Positions 11,661 through 23,257 of a stretch of DNA of 64,000 bases are shown here, one piece after another. Each line of letters begins with the position of its first letter. Within the stretch, counting starts at the first letter, position 1. The DNA lies in the NCBI GenBank assembly GCA_026545225.1, contig CM048850.1:7675501-7739500 (forward strand), in the 5' to 3' direction. Both the position numbers and the translations under genes were made by a program. The notes beneath the pieces are model-generated. The model did no database searches, was not told the origin of the DNA, and worked only from the letters and a program-made list of their open reading frames with translations. This DNA is from Cornus controversa (Eukaryota > Streptophyta > Magnoliopsida > Cornales > Cornaceae).

Positions 11661-14381
11661 TGTAGATACCGTGACCAATTTTCGGCAATTTTTTGATTTT
11701 CCATCATTTTCGCTATAAATGTATTTCAAATAATGTTTTGGAGGTATAAGAGTGGGGAACATGTTTAAAAGGTTAATTTAAGATTTTCAAAAGTTTTTGA
11801 AACATTTGGAGAAGTTTAACTTTTTAGTCAAACCGGGGCCCAGGATGCGGTCAGGGTGGGTCCAGAAATTCAGAAATTTTTAAAAAAATAATTGTTTTTT
11901 ATTTTGAGTTTAACGAAATGTTTAATGAGTTAAGGAAGTGATTTCGAGGCCGTAAGAGTTTTCGAAATCAAAAACAGAGCTCGAGAAGGTACGTTAAGTG
12001 ACTTAAGGGCAAAATGGTCATTTCCTTTTAGTGAGGTGGCATATATAGATATATATATTGCTGGGACAGAGGTGATAGATATAGAGGGTCAGCCATGGAA
12101 GCTCTCCATCTTCTCCAAGCTTCTCTCTTCATTTTCATCACCTTAGAGAGTGATTTAGGGCTTGTCTCAAAAGAGAAAGCTTCTCCTCTCTCCTTTCTCT
12201 ATGCATTGGTGGGTCCAAATTCTCCTAAGTGATAATTTCAAAAAAGGTGAGTTGCCAAAGTGAGGATTCGGCTTCATCCAAGAAGAAAAGAGTGTTCACC
12301 TTGAACCGATCTATGGTTCTATGGAGAGAAATTTCTCATTTGGAAGAATTTGAAGTTTAGAGGATTCTTGGACTTGCTTGGATGGCTTCCAATTTGAGGT
12401 AGGGATGTTTAACTCATAAAATTCAGGATTCTTGTGAATATATTAGTTGTCTACGACAACCAATTGGTTATGTGGAGTAATTTGATGTTCTTCAATGTTC
12501 AAGCATGTTATTTATACCATTAAATGTGCTATTAATGATGGTTAATATAATTGTATGTTTATAAATGCCTTAGAGAAATTTATAAGCATGTTGGAATTGA
12601 TTTGTAAATTTATTTGGTATATAGATTTGTGTATAATTGTGAAGGTGACTCTTATGTGTTTGATAATTTGCTTTAGCAACATGTTCTAGTGAAAAACATG
12701 ATTTAATTGTCAATTTGTGAATTTGGTGAAATGTGAAGGATATGTGGCTATGTGAGATGTTGAGATGTGAAGCATGTTCATTGTAAACACATATAATGCT
12801 TGAATGAGAACTCGTATAAATGTGATTGTTAAATGTCTCATTGGTTGTAAACTTATGAATGCACATTTCATAAAATTATGGGGTTCATCTTCATTGGCAT
12901 GGTGAGGAAAGTGAGCTCAATGTGAACTGTTGAATCCATTCGGTAAAACGGCGAGGTATTCCGGTAAAGGAAACCCTCGTGAGGTATTCCGGTCAAGATA
13001 CCCTCATGGATTGATGTGTAGTGAGGTATTCCAGTGAAGGTAACCCTCAAGAGGTATTCCAGCTCTATAGGTGGGATTGGTTATCCTTGGGGATTAGAGA
13101 CCAATGGATATGTGGAGAGGATGAGGGAGTTGTGCATATCATGTTGCATTATACCTTGTTTATAAGATGATTGTGTTATGTGCATAATTGCTCAACATGT
13201 TAATTGCAAATGTATGTTTATATCGTATTCACGGAATTGGTAGAATTATGTTTTAGACATTTTTACTGAGCGTGTGGTTGCTCATCCCATGAGGATTAAC
13301 ATTTTTTAGGAAATGAAAAAGAGGTTGTGAATTCTCCCCAATAGAGTATTGGCGTGGAGCGAATTTTGGTTTCTTTTAAGGACCATTTATGTTGCTTTAG
13401 TGGAATGCATATCTGGATTGTGGACTATATGCATGAAATGAATATGTAAAGACTATTTATGTTCCAAGAACATGTTTTGTTTATACTTTACAGTTTTATG
13501 CACTTAAATATAAATTTTTGGTGCATGTGATTCATGACTTATGATTTCAAACATTATATACAATCTTAATGGAAATGAATGTGGATTGTGAGGTCTTCAT
13601 GATTCAAATGTGTTATTTGATAAATAGGTATGATGATATAGTTTTTTTAGATGATTTGGGTGTTGTTGGATGAGTTTTATGGGTTGGAAAGGTTAGATAT
13701 AAGTATTGGGGTGAATTTTGGTCAAAAATATGTAAAATAGGGTTTCTAGGTTGAATTAGTCGACTGATTGCTTTCTATAAGTCGACTAACGTTGACAGAG
13801 TATTTTAGAGCTTTCTAGAGTAGCAAATTAGTCGACTGATTGACTTCATAAGTCGACTGATGAACTTATCAGTCGACTAATGTAGATTTTTAAAATTTGA
13901 AATAGGCATAACTTGATCGTTTCAAACCCAAATCAAGTGATTATTTTTTTAAATTGAGTATTTTTTGATTATCCATCCAATGGGATAAGTATCAGCTTCA
14001 GATTCCAAACACATGAACTGTTGAGTCCTTAAAGTGAGTGATTCATGAGAGTATGGATAAATAGAATTTCCACTAAGGTGATATGTTCTGATGTAGGTCC
14101 CATTGGGAATGGTTGAGGTGGAATATTGCACATTTATGTGCAAGAATTGAGTTAAGCTTCCATGGTGTTGGAGGGTAAGAGAGTCAATTGGGATTAATGG
14201 ACAGTAGTAACCTCTGATTTCTCGAGAGTCGGGAAATTGGGCTACTATAGCATGGTGTTAGAACTTGATACTATCGTATGAGTGTGGTTAAGGTCATTCA
14301 CAAGGTTGAGTGAGCGGGTTCACACTCGAGATTTGGGTTGGTCCGGGGGAGTCCTGGTGGTCCAAATTTTGGGGTGTGACA
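11661..14381 (+). repeat. E2 3' LTR, complete
   Basis: A 2721 bp LTR running from TGTAGATACCGTGACC to GGGGTGTGACA. It holds a possible TATA box near 12047-12062 followed by a transcribed-leader-like stretch (GCCATGGAAGCTCTCC...), the GAGGTATTCC array (12950-13070), the AGTCGACT array (13756-13880) and an internal PBS-like site (14253-14264). Its start box is shared, in diverged form, with four other LTR families in this window. Confidence 0.88.
13756..13880 (+). repeat. Palindromic word array (AGTCGACT) in E2 3' LTR
   Basis: The same words and spacing as in the 5' LTR at 6889-7014. In the 3' copy, words are closer to the perfect palindrome AGTCGACT. Confidence 0.85.
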
Positions 14382-14684
14382 TAATATATTCCATGTTTCG
14401 ATGTTAAGGAAGTATGAGCCTGATCTATCTCTTATTTTGAGTTGGGTAGACGTTGAGGTTGATGAGGATGTCACTTACGAAGAGAGACTAGTTCAGATTT
14501 TTGACACTCAAGAGCAAGCCATGAGTGGTAAACACAATTTTGTTAGTAAAAATCTTGTGCCACCACCATAACGTTGAGGAGGTTACCTTGGGTCGAGAGT
14601 AGGAGATTCATTCTAAGTATCCGAACTTGTTTCCTTCAGTTATGGCCTGATTTCAGGGATAAAATCCTTTTAAGTTAGGTAGGT
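14382..14684 (+). mobile_element. E3 integrase C-terminus and chromodomain remnant
   Basis: The translation reads FHVSMLRKYEPDLSLILSW and VDEDVTYEERLVQIFDTQEQ, matching the stretch between integrase and chromodomain of Tekay elements. A chromodomain tail (NVEEVT..., YPNLFPSVMA) follows. In the family this domain targets integration to particular chromatin. It is only a fragment of the polyprotein. Confidence 0.85.
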
Positions 14685-15704
14685 TGTAAAGACCGTGACC
14701 ATTTTTTTATCGATTTTCTTTTTATTTTAATTTATTGTCATATAAGTGATTTAAATGATTATATACATATTTTAAATATGAAATACAAGTTTGGGGAATT
14801 GTATAAGGGTACAGGGAAGTTTTGAAAATATTTGGTGAAATTTGAGATTTTCGGGCTGGTGGGCCCGTGATGCAATTCGGGTGGGCTCGAAAAATATCAA
14901 ATTTTGATATTAGACTAATTAAAATATTAGAAGAGTCATGGAATCAATTTCGAGTTTGTAAGAGTTTTTGAAATTGAAAATGAATTTCGGGAAGGTACGT
15001 TAAGTGACTAGTGGTATTTTGGTAAATTGGTGACGCTAGGTCTATAAATAGAGCAGGAAACATTTTAGCACACTTTCTCTCGTAATCTACCAGTCAGCCA
15101 AGGAGAATTCTCTCTCTCTACAATTTCTTCTTCTTTCTCTCTTAAATTGAGAGGACTTGGGGCGTGAATTGGAAGACATCGAAAAAGGAAAAGTTGTTCT
15201 ACGCGATGAGGGCTCGAGTTTGATCAGTTCAAAGTTAAATTTAGACAAAGTTGAATTTAGTAAGATTTGGAAATTTTGTTTAGAAGCTCTTCTAAACCAA
15301 GGTAACATGCCTAAACCAGGAAATTCGGTGTTTGTGTGAGTATATTAGTTGCTATGACACCCAATTGGTTAATTGTGTATAATTATGTATTTTTCACAGT
15401 TAAAGCATGTTTTATCTTGAAATTGAATAAATTCTACCATGAATTGATGTAGTTGTGTGCTTCGAATGGTCATATGTGATTATATAGCATGTTGTGTGAG
15501 AAATGTGGGATGATTATACATGTTCAATGAATAGCTGCGAATGTGGTATCTACGCCTTTCATTGATTGCCCTAATGAGCATGATTTTCTATGAAGCATGA
15601 TTTACGTGAATAAACGAATGCTTGAAATACGGGAATGTGATATATATTCAAATGTGTATTTATGTGAGACTCATATAGAAATGTGCAAACTGTTAAATGG
15701 TTAC
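14685..15704 (+). repeat. E3 3' LTR, left part
   Basis: Starts TGTAAAGACCGTGACC. A TATA box (CTATAAATAGAGC) lies at about 15051-15063, followed by a pyrimidine-rich leader (CTTTCTCTCG...). The LTR is interrupted after GTTAC at 15700-15704 by E5. Confidence 0.85.
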
Positions 15705-16051
15705 TGATGATGCAAAAATCCACCCGATCTGGTCAAACGCCAACCTGTGAAAAAGACAAGAGAAGAGTAATCGAAAGGGCACCGGTGCAGTGCCGGCCGA
15801 CTACGCTCCGACGATCAAGTCAGAAATCGAAAGGGTGTTTCAAAGGATGTAGAGGAACTCAGAGGGTATTTTGAGCGTACCTGGTATATGAATCGCCCCT
15901 GTATTTATAGCAGTGAAATGAGGCCGTGTCATAGTAAGAGACTGTCCCTTGGAGATAGAGAAGTCCCGGTTAAAATAGACTTCCTGTCCATGTCACCTTG
16001 AGCCCATCCTTTACGTTACACGTTTCATACTTCTAGTCAACTACTCTATCA
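15705..16051 (-). repeat. E5 3' LTR
   Basis: Matches 25070-25411. On the minus strand it runs TGATAGAG...CATCATCA. A candidate TATA box (minus strand ATAAATAC) lies near 15900-15908. The polypurine tract CAGGGGGCATC (minus strand) lies at 16052-16062. Confidence 0.93.
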
Positions 16052-16136
16052 GATGCCCCCTGTTCATGAGGGTCAACTGTTGGGCCTTATGAACATTTTG
16101 GATTACTTACTGGGCTTCTCTGGCATACAAATAAAC

Positions 16137-16290
16137 ACTTTTTTTCTTCTTTTCCTTTCTTCTTTTTTCCTTTTCTTTCCTTTCTTCTTTTTTTCTTTTT
16201 TCCTTTTCTTTCCTTTCTTCTTTTTTTCTTTTCCTTTTTTTCTTTTCCTTCTTTTCCTCTTTCCTCTTTTTTTTCTTTTTTTTTTTTTTC
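16137..16290 (+). repeat. Polypyrimidine tract
   Basis: About 150 bases of T and C only, in CTTTT/CCTTTTC units, upstream of the GC-rich block and the antisense gene. Frames read across it on either strand are low-complexity and were not taken as genes. Confidence 0.9.
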
Positions 16291-16299
16291 TCTTTTCCA

Positions 16300-16490
16300 C
16301 GCTCGGCCCGGGCCGGGTGGGCCCAGCCGGGCAACGCCTGGCCAAGGCCGGCAGGGATGCACCAGGCCGCGCCGGGCTAGCCATGCCCGGCCTGGTGGGC
16401 CCGGTAGCACCTGGCCAGGCTGCCTTCCAACCTTGCTCGCTCTGGTCTTGCTCAGGCCAGGTGGGCCCGTCCTCGCCCGGCGAATTCGCC
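16300..16490 (+). promoter_or_regulatory. GC-rich word block upstream of the antisense gene
   Basis: About 190 bases of very high GC in an AT-rich window, made of repeated GGCC-type words such as GGCCGGGTGGGCCCAGCC, GGCCTGGTGGGCCCGG and CCTGGCCAGGC. Most are imperfect palindromes. Two TATA-like boxes and the antisense gene follow. Promoter-proximal function is inference. Confidence 0.55.
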
Positions 16491-16624
16491 ATGCGCAACC
16501 ATGCTCTGTATCGGCTCCCTTTGCGACCGTTTGGCTTGCGAACGTTATAAAAAGGTGTCTTTTGTGCTTGAAGACCGTTGGGGGAGAGACATTGGGGGGT
16601 TTGCAACGGTTGGCTCCCATTGCC

Positions 16625-16632
16625 TATATAAG
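16625..16632 (+). promoter_or_regulatory. TATA box of the E5 antisense gene
   Basis: TATATAAG sits in GCCTATATAAGCACTCC, about 90 bp before the first ATG (16714), with a CT/CA-rich leader between. A second candidate, TTATAAAAAG, lies at 16545-16554. Confidence 0.65.
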
Positions 16633-16713
16633 CACTCCTGCCTTCATTTACTCCTCACTCCACCACATCTTATCACTAGCTCTCTTTCTACCTACTACTT
16701 ATTTCTCTAGTCC

Positions 16714-18660
16714 ATGCCCAGCACCATTTTACCTTCTCTTTCTCGTTGTTTATACATTGTTGATCATAACTTCAACAAGCCAGACCTAGAGCTCTTTGCA
16801 CCCGGTTTTCCCCTTGTCCAAGTATTCAATTTTCTTCATTCTATAATGGCAGACTACAACGAATGCCAAGATATCAGCTCTACAATGACGGATGCCGATG
16901 TTGAAGAGCTAGCTGCCTTATTCTCTTTTCCAGACGGGGTTGTAGCTAGAGCTCCTTTACCGGCAGAGAGGGCTTTTTCCATCTGTCCCGGAGAAACATG
17001 CTTCTATGAAGGCCACTTTCTTTCGGGCCTGCGTTTCCCCATCCCAGACTTTGCGAAAAAGCTGCTCCGGTACATCAACCTCTGTCCTTCTCAGCTTACG
17101 CCTAATTCTTGGCGTATTATTATGGCCACCCTAGTCCTTTGGAGGTCCAGCAAGCTCACTCCTCAACTAACTATGAATGAGTTCCTCTCTTGTTATACTA
17201 TTTTAAAAAGCAAGGACTGGCGTCATATTCAAGGCCGGTCTCGCAGTGCAGGTTGTCTTCCCAAAGGATTGGTGATTCTCGACAACGGTCAACGGATAAA
17301 GAACTGGAAGGAACGATTCTTTTTCGTTTCAGGTGATTGGGAGCTTTCTCCTCACTGCATTCCCCGCACTTGGACTGACGGGGTCGTAAGTGGTGAGCTT
17401 TTTCTACCCTTTCTTTTTAAGTCATTTTTTCTTTCCTACGTATGCTTACAGAAATTGGTGTATTTTCATAAACCAGCTATCAGAGCAGAGCCCGAGGTAA
17501 GTCAAGAAGAGGAAGACAGGTTAGACCTCATTTATGATCTTGGGATGAGGGATGCGGTGGCCTTGACCTCCGACGCGGGATTGAGTACACTAGGTTACCC
17601 CCCTCGCATGCTTGGGGAGAGGCGAGGTATACCTTTATATTTTTTACCCTTCATTCCCTTCTCTTTCTGGATTTGAGAAATATAAACTTTGTCGTACACA
17701 TCGTGCAGGATCTCAGAGGAGGCCCGATCAAGACATCCGCATGTTGGCGAAAGGGAAAAGTGTTGCGGGATCCTCATCCCCTGCTCAGAAAAGACAACGC
17801 CAACCCGTTCTCAGGAGCATCGGTGCACCTACAGGTGGGGGCTTATCCTCTCCCCCCTCTATTGGGAATTCTCCCATCGCAGCCACCATGAGTACTCCGG
17901 CTCCTGGCGCCAACCCCTTTGTGATACCTTATCCCCCTCTGTTCACGGGTAGTAGTCTGGCCAACCCAGGCACCTTTGGGGTGCCGTCGACTCAACTTTT
18001 TGGTGGAGACAGCTCACATGTATTGTTCTCCCCAGCCACCAGCCACATCGGCTTATTAACCCCGTCGGCCAGCCATACTTGTTCGTTGCTGGGTGACACA
18101 TCCTTTGCCATAAAAAGGGCTGGGGAGTTTGCTCTTCCTCGTGATCTAGAAAAGGTGGACACTCTTGATGCCATTTCCTCCACCGGATACTTACTGGCCA
18201 ATATGGCTCAGGTATGCCCCTTACCTCCCTATCGTGTTTGGGTGAGACTCTAATATTTCTCTTTCTTAACCGTGTGCTTCCCTTGTGTATTTAATAGGGC
18301 ATGACGATTGCCCATGGTCTCTCCAACCGTCTCCTATGTGTAGAGGAGGAGCTGGGGAAGCAAAGAGCAGCCTTTGCCACGGAACGCGCTTCCTTTGCCA
18401 GTGAACGCACCAGCTTTAACTCCCAGCTTGAGACCCTTCGTGCTTCTTATAGTGAGGAAATAAACACCCTCAACTCCCAACTCAACCATGAACGGGAGGA
18501 GAAAGAACTGGCTATGGAGAACTTCAAGGAGTCGACTGATTTTGACAGGGCCCTCAACCAGTCATACATTGATGGTTTTGAGTATTTTCGTGAAGTGGCA
18601 CAGGGTCAATGGCCTGACATGAACTTCTCCGATCTGCAACTTGTAGATCCCGACCCTTGA
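16714..18660 (+). mobile_element. E5 antisense extra gene, putative gypsy-type transposon domain protein
   Basis: This plus-strand gene lies between integrase and the 3' LTR, as extra antisense ORFs do in several Tat elements. The first coding block (ATG at 16714, or MADYNECQD at about 16846) has a globular domain with FPIPDFAKKLLRYINLCPSQ and TPNSWRIIMATLVLWRSSK, which I recognise as the 'putative gypsy type transposon' family (PF04195-like). The last block (18298-18660) is a coiled coil rich in E, R and S ending in DLQLVDPDP. Between blocks are short stretches with GT...AG ends that look like introns of about 60-90 bases. It looks largely whole. Function is unknown; it might be a DNA- or chromatin-binding accessory protein. 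Confidence 0.72.
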
Positions 18661-18829
18661 GCTGGGGTCTTTTTTCTTTTGGTATCTATGTAATGTTCCT
18701 CGGTGTAGAGGCTCCATGTACCTTTTTCATTGTTTACTTAATGAAGGATTGCGTATTTTATTGAACAAGGGTCATTGTGTAAAGGTTACTTCCACATTCT
18801 TTGAATTCTTGATTCACTTGAAGAGATCC

Positions 18830-19255
18830 TTCGTAGAGGCGTGCCCCGTTAGGGTTCTGCCCACGTAGGGTTTCATATTTTCTCGGGATTTATTCATCTC
18901 GCCTTTTTCTTCAAAGGCCCTCCCTAGAAGTGTGCCCCCGTAGGGTTTTGTCTTTTCTCGGGATTTATTTATCCCGCCTTTTTCTTCAAAGGCCCTCCGT
19001 AGAGGTGTGCCCCCGTAGGGTCTTGCCCCTGTAGGGTTTTATCTTTTCTCAGGATTTATTCATCCCGCCTTTTTCTTCAAAGGCCCTCCATAGAGGTGTG
19101 CCCCCGTAGGGTTCTGCCCCCATAGGGTTTTGCCCCCGTAGGGTTTTGTCTTTTCTCAGGATTTATTCATCCCTTTTTTTTCTTCAAAGGCCCTCCGTAG
19201 AGGTGTGCCCCCGTAGGGTTCTGCCCCCGTAGGGTTTTGCCCCCATAGGGTTCTG
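18830..19255 (+). repeat. Tandem repeat between antisense gene and integrase of E5
   Basis: About four units of roughly 90-125 bp: CAAAGGCCCTCCGTAGAGG, then one to three copies of the sub-repeat GCCCCCGTAGGGTTCT, then TCTCGGGATTTATTCATCCC. The sub-repeat number differs between units, and the sub-repeat CCCCGTAGGG is nearly palindromic. Confidence 0.9.
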
Positions 19256-19487
19256 CAGCAACAGTTTTTAGGGAATAACACGTTTTATTTCATAATAAAA
19301 ACTTACAAGGGACCAACTCGAATTGGACAGGAATTCTATCCCGAGGTCTTGGGCATTAGCACCAACCTCTCAAATAATACTTAAAGTCTGGCATACAGCC
19401 AATTTTTACAATAATACTTGCTTAAAACCAATGCAAGCTAAAACCTAAAGATGATGGGGCAAAGAATTAACAAGTCAGGGAAAAACC

Positions 19488-20523
19488 TTACTGATAGAAC
19501 TTCCTTAAATGTTCAGCGTTCCAAGGATGGGCCAGCTGCCTTCCTTCTAACGTTTCCAGCCAGTAAGTGCCTCGCCTTTGAGTCCTAATCACTCTGTACG
19601 GGCCCTCCCAGTTAGGGGCCAGCTTTCCTGTACCGTGAGGCTTGGTGTCTTGAGTGACCTCTCGCAAGACTAGATCACCAGGTTGGAAACTCCTATGCTT
19701 GACCCTGGTGTTATAATACCGGGACATGGCCTGTTGATATGCGGCCATTCGTACCTGCGCCTGCTCCCTATTCTCGTCGATGAAATCGACACTGGCCCTT
19801 AGTTCCCTCTCGTTGTGAACTGGATCATAATGCTTGGCACGATGGCTCGCCACCGTCCCCATTTCGACAGGCAGAACCGCCTCACTTCCGAAAGCTAAGA
19901 AGTAGGGTGTCTTCCCTATGGGGATTCTGGCAGTGGTCCTATAGGCCTGCCAGAATCATTTTAAATATAGTTCTATTGGCTACCTCAGCTTGCCCATTGG
20001 CCTGCGGGTGGCCTGGTGAGGAGTACCGGTGGTTTATGCCATGCTCTGTGCAAAAATCTTGGAACCGTCGGCTCTCAAACTGCTTTGCGTTATCCATAAT
20101 TATGACCCTCGGGATACCAAACCTGCATATGATTGATTTTCACACGAAACTGATGACATTCCTTTCCCCTATTGTAGCTAGGGGCTCAGCCTCCACCCAT
20201 TTAGTGAAGTAGTCAACTGCTACAATTGCGAATTTCGTCTACTCCTTTCCCATGGGTAGAGGACCAACAAAATCCATTCCCCATTGGGCAAAAGGCCACG
20301 GGGCCATTATTGGTGTCAGCTCTTCCGGAGGCTGCCTCGGGATGTTGGCGAAGCGTTGGCACTTTTCGCACCTCTTGACAAAGTTTATTGCGTCCCGCTG
20401 AATAGAAGGCCAGTAGTACCCCTGCCTAATGGCCTTGTGAGCCAAGGACCTGCCTCCTACATGGTTTCCACACTCCCCTTCATGTATTTCCCTTATAACA
20501 CTCTGCGCTTCCTCTGCTGACAC
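19488..20523 (-). mobile_element. E5 integrase region
   Basis: An N-terminal HHCC zinc-binding part (IREIHEGECGNHVGGRSLAH, then CEKCQRF) leads to the core domain (WGMDFVGPLP, then GHPQANGQAEVANRT in another frame) and the C-terminal part (SFQPGDLVLREVTQDTKPHG, NWEGPYRVIRTQRRGTYWLE). This order is normal for Ty3 integrases. No chromodomain is present, as expected of Tat. The region is inactive. Confidence 0.9.
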
Positions 20524-20947
20524 GCATCATAGGTAGGGTAAGGAAACTCTCCTTTTGTAGAGGATTCCATCGATTAGGGTGTACCTAGATGCCCTAACCC
20601 TAGTTCTGTGTGCTTCTGCTTTATCCGATGGTAGCTCACCATTGCTTATGTATTTGGCTATTGGGTCCGCCCATTCCATGCCCTGTGTATTTTACTTGGT
20701 TTACTTCACCCGACGTTGCTATTGTTATACTCGGGTAGTCCATGCGCTCTACAAGCACCCCTCCTTGGGCGGCCTCTTGTGCCATAGCCAACCGAGCGAG
20801 AGCATTGGCATTGGAGTTTTCACTACGAGGGATCCGTGTGATTGAAAACCTCTGAAAATGGATAACCAGCTCTTGTACTTTTTACAAGTAAGATTTCATC
20901 CTTGCTCCCTTTGCCTCGTATTCCAAACTGACTTTTTGGGCAATTAG

Positions 20948-23188
20948 CTAGGAGTCAGTATGAGCTTTTAGTTGTCTAACCTTGAGGATATCAGCCAGCT
21001 TTAACCCTGCAATTAAAGCTTCATATTCAGCTTCATTGTTTGTTGCATTGAATATGAATTGTAGGGCGTATTTGAATGTTTCCCCTGCTGGAGATCTAAT
21101 TAGTATCCCTACTCTGCTAGCTTGTGTGTTGGATGACCCATCGACGAACAATTGCCACGTGCACCCAGGGTCCATTAGGTCCTCCCTTTTTTGGTGGACT
21201 GTATTTTCTGCTTCTTCCTGCTGAACCTGTTCATCTTCCTGGGGGTATGTAAACTCTGCTATGAAATCTGCCAGCACTTGACCTTTGACTGCTGTCCTAG
21301 GCTTGTATAGGATGTCAAATTCTCCTAGCTCCATGGACCACTTCACCAGTCGCCCCGAGGTTTCGGGCTTGAAGAGGACTTGTCGGAGTGGTTGATCGGT
21401 TAGCACTACAATGGTGTGCGCTTGGAAATATGGCCTGAGTTTCCTAGCCGTAGTGACCAAGGCAAATGCCAACTTTTCTATGGAGGGATACCTTTTTTCT
21501 GCCCCCTGAAGAATCCTGCTGGTATAATAAACTGGCCTTTGCACTCCTTCTTCTTCCCGCATCAGCGTAGAACTGACTGCCGTAGGAGAGACAGCCAAGT
21601 ATAAGTACAACTCCTCTCCTACGCGCGTGTATGACAGTAGTGGGGGCGAACTGAGGTACTGTTTTAGCTCATTTAAGGCCTGCTCACATTCTGGAGTCAA
21701 CTCAAAGGCCCGCTTGAGGACTTGAAAGAACGGGAGGCACCTGTCTGTAGCGCGGGAAATCAACTGGCTTAGCGCTGCCACTTTACCTGTCAGCTTTTGG
21801 ACTTCTTTAATAGTTTTGGGCGATCTTGTATCCAGGATGGCTTGCACCTTCTGTGGGTTGGCCTCTATTCCCCTCTTGCTGACCAGATAGCCTAAGAACT
21901 TCCCGGAAGAGACTCCAAAAGCACACTTACTTGGATTAAGCTTCATCCTGTACTTTCGAAGGACATCAAAGGTTTCTTGTAAATCAACTAAATGGTTGGC
22001 AGCCTCCTGACTTTTGACAAGCATATCATCGACATATACCTCCATGTTTCTGCCAATTTGCTCCTTGAACATTCTATTTACCAGCCTTTGATAGGTTGCG
22101 CCGGTATTCTTTAGGCCGAATGGCATTACCATGTAGCAGTATGATCCCCTTTCTATTATAAAGGATGTCCTTTCCTAATCTGATGGCTACATCGGAATTT
22201 GATTATATCCTGAGTAGGCATCCATAAAACTGAGCCGTTCGTACCCTGCCGTCCCTTCCACGAGCATATCAATCCGGGGGAGGGGGAAGCTGTCTTTCAG
22301 ACAAGCTTTGTTCAAGTCGGTAAAGTCGACACATATGCGCCACTTTCCATTAAAATTTTTAACCAGTACTATGTTTGCCAACCAGTCCGGGTAACTGGTT
22401 TCTCGCACAAAGTTGGCCTTCAATAACTTCTCTACCTCCTCGAAAATTGCTACATTTCTTTCTGGGGCAAAAACTCTCCATTTTTGTCTCATTGTCTTGG
22501 CGATGGGGTCGATATTTAGTCGATGCACGGCAATGTTTGGATCAATCCCTGGCATATCCTCGTGGGACCATGCGAACACATCCTCGTTCGCTCTGAGGAA
22601 TCGCACCATCTCCTCCCGGGAGGTGGGTGAGAGTGATGATCCCAAGCTCACCTTTTTTCCCGTGCCTTGTTCATTTAAGTTGACCTCAATTAGTTCTTCC
22701 ATCGGCTCTGCATGATGGACCTCCTCTTTTTCCTCCATCTCCTGTCCCTCAATGTTTAGGGTTTCTGTCATCTTCCTCTGCCTTAGGGAGGTGGCATAAC
22801 ATTCTCTGGCAGTGATCTGATCTCCTCTCAGTTCCCCAACACCATGCTCCATGGGGAACTGGACGAGGAGGTGGTAGGTGGAGGTCACAGCTCTCATAGC
22901 ATTCAACGTGGCCCTTCCTAGAATGACATTATATATGGTTGGGCAATCCACCACAAAGAAAGTCACCATCTTGGTGACTTGTCTGGGACTTGAACCAGCT
23001 GTAACCGGGAGGCCAATTGTGCCCAAGGGGAGGAGTTTCTCTCCGGAGAAACCCACAAGTGGCGACTGAGTGGTCTTGAGTTTATTTCTTCCAATCTTCA
23101 TCTGATCAAATGCATCTACAAAGAGGATATCTGCGGAGCTACCGTTGTCGATTAACACCCGCCTAATTGTGAAGTTGGCGATGATCAA
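20948..23188 (-). mobile_element. E5 protease, reverse transcriptase and RNase H region
   Basis: The aspartic protease reads VLIDNGSSADILFVDAF. The RT shows WRICVDFTDLNKACLKDSFP, FMDAYSGYNQIPM, MPFGLKNTGATYQRL and the catalytic VYVDDMLVKS. The first RNase H follows (LTDQPLRQVLFKP, VLADFIAEF). The second, archaeal-type RNase H is WQLFVDGSSNTQASRVGI with NNEAEYEALIAGL; this dual RNase H is a hallmark of the Tat lineage. The region is broken in a few places. Confidence 0.93.
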
Positions 23189-23257
23189 TGTGACGACGAG
23201 GGCATCATCATGGGGTTGCTGAACTTTTTTGGCGTCATCCTCTGAAAAAGTTATGAC

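Larger units (their letters stand above)
5768..14381 (+). mobile_element. E2: long-LTR non-coding Ty3 derivative (LARD-like)
   Basis: Two LTR copies (5768-7515, left part displaced by E1, and 11661-14381) flank a 4.1 kb internal region that starts with a tRNA-iMet-type primer-binding site and ends with a polypurine tract. The last translatable phrase before the tract, PNFEDEIP, matches the end of Tekay-type chromovirus polyproteins as I know them. Otherwise no gag or pol could be read. This fits a large retrotransposon derivative. The LTR copies show 19 differences in the first ~275 aligned bases, so it is old. It interrupts the pol end of E3, which resumes at 14382. Confidence 0.82.

Noticed and set aside
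5768-14381. Degraded coding chromovirus rather than a non-coding derivative
   Set aside because: No Gag, protease, RT or integrase phrase is readable over 4.1 kb even with frame changes, while E4, which looks at least as old, still shows them. A non-coding derivative fits better, though not proven.
16087-16620. Several overlapping frames with lysine runs or proline/glycine-rich text around the polypyrimidine and GC blocks
   Set aside because: Composition-driven and mutually overlapping; the antisense gene of E5 starts downstream with a proper TATA box.
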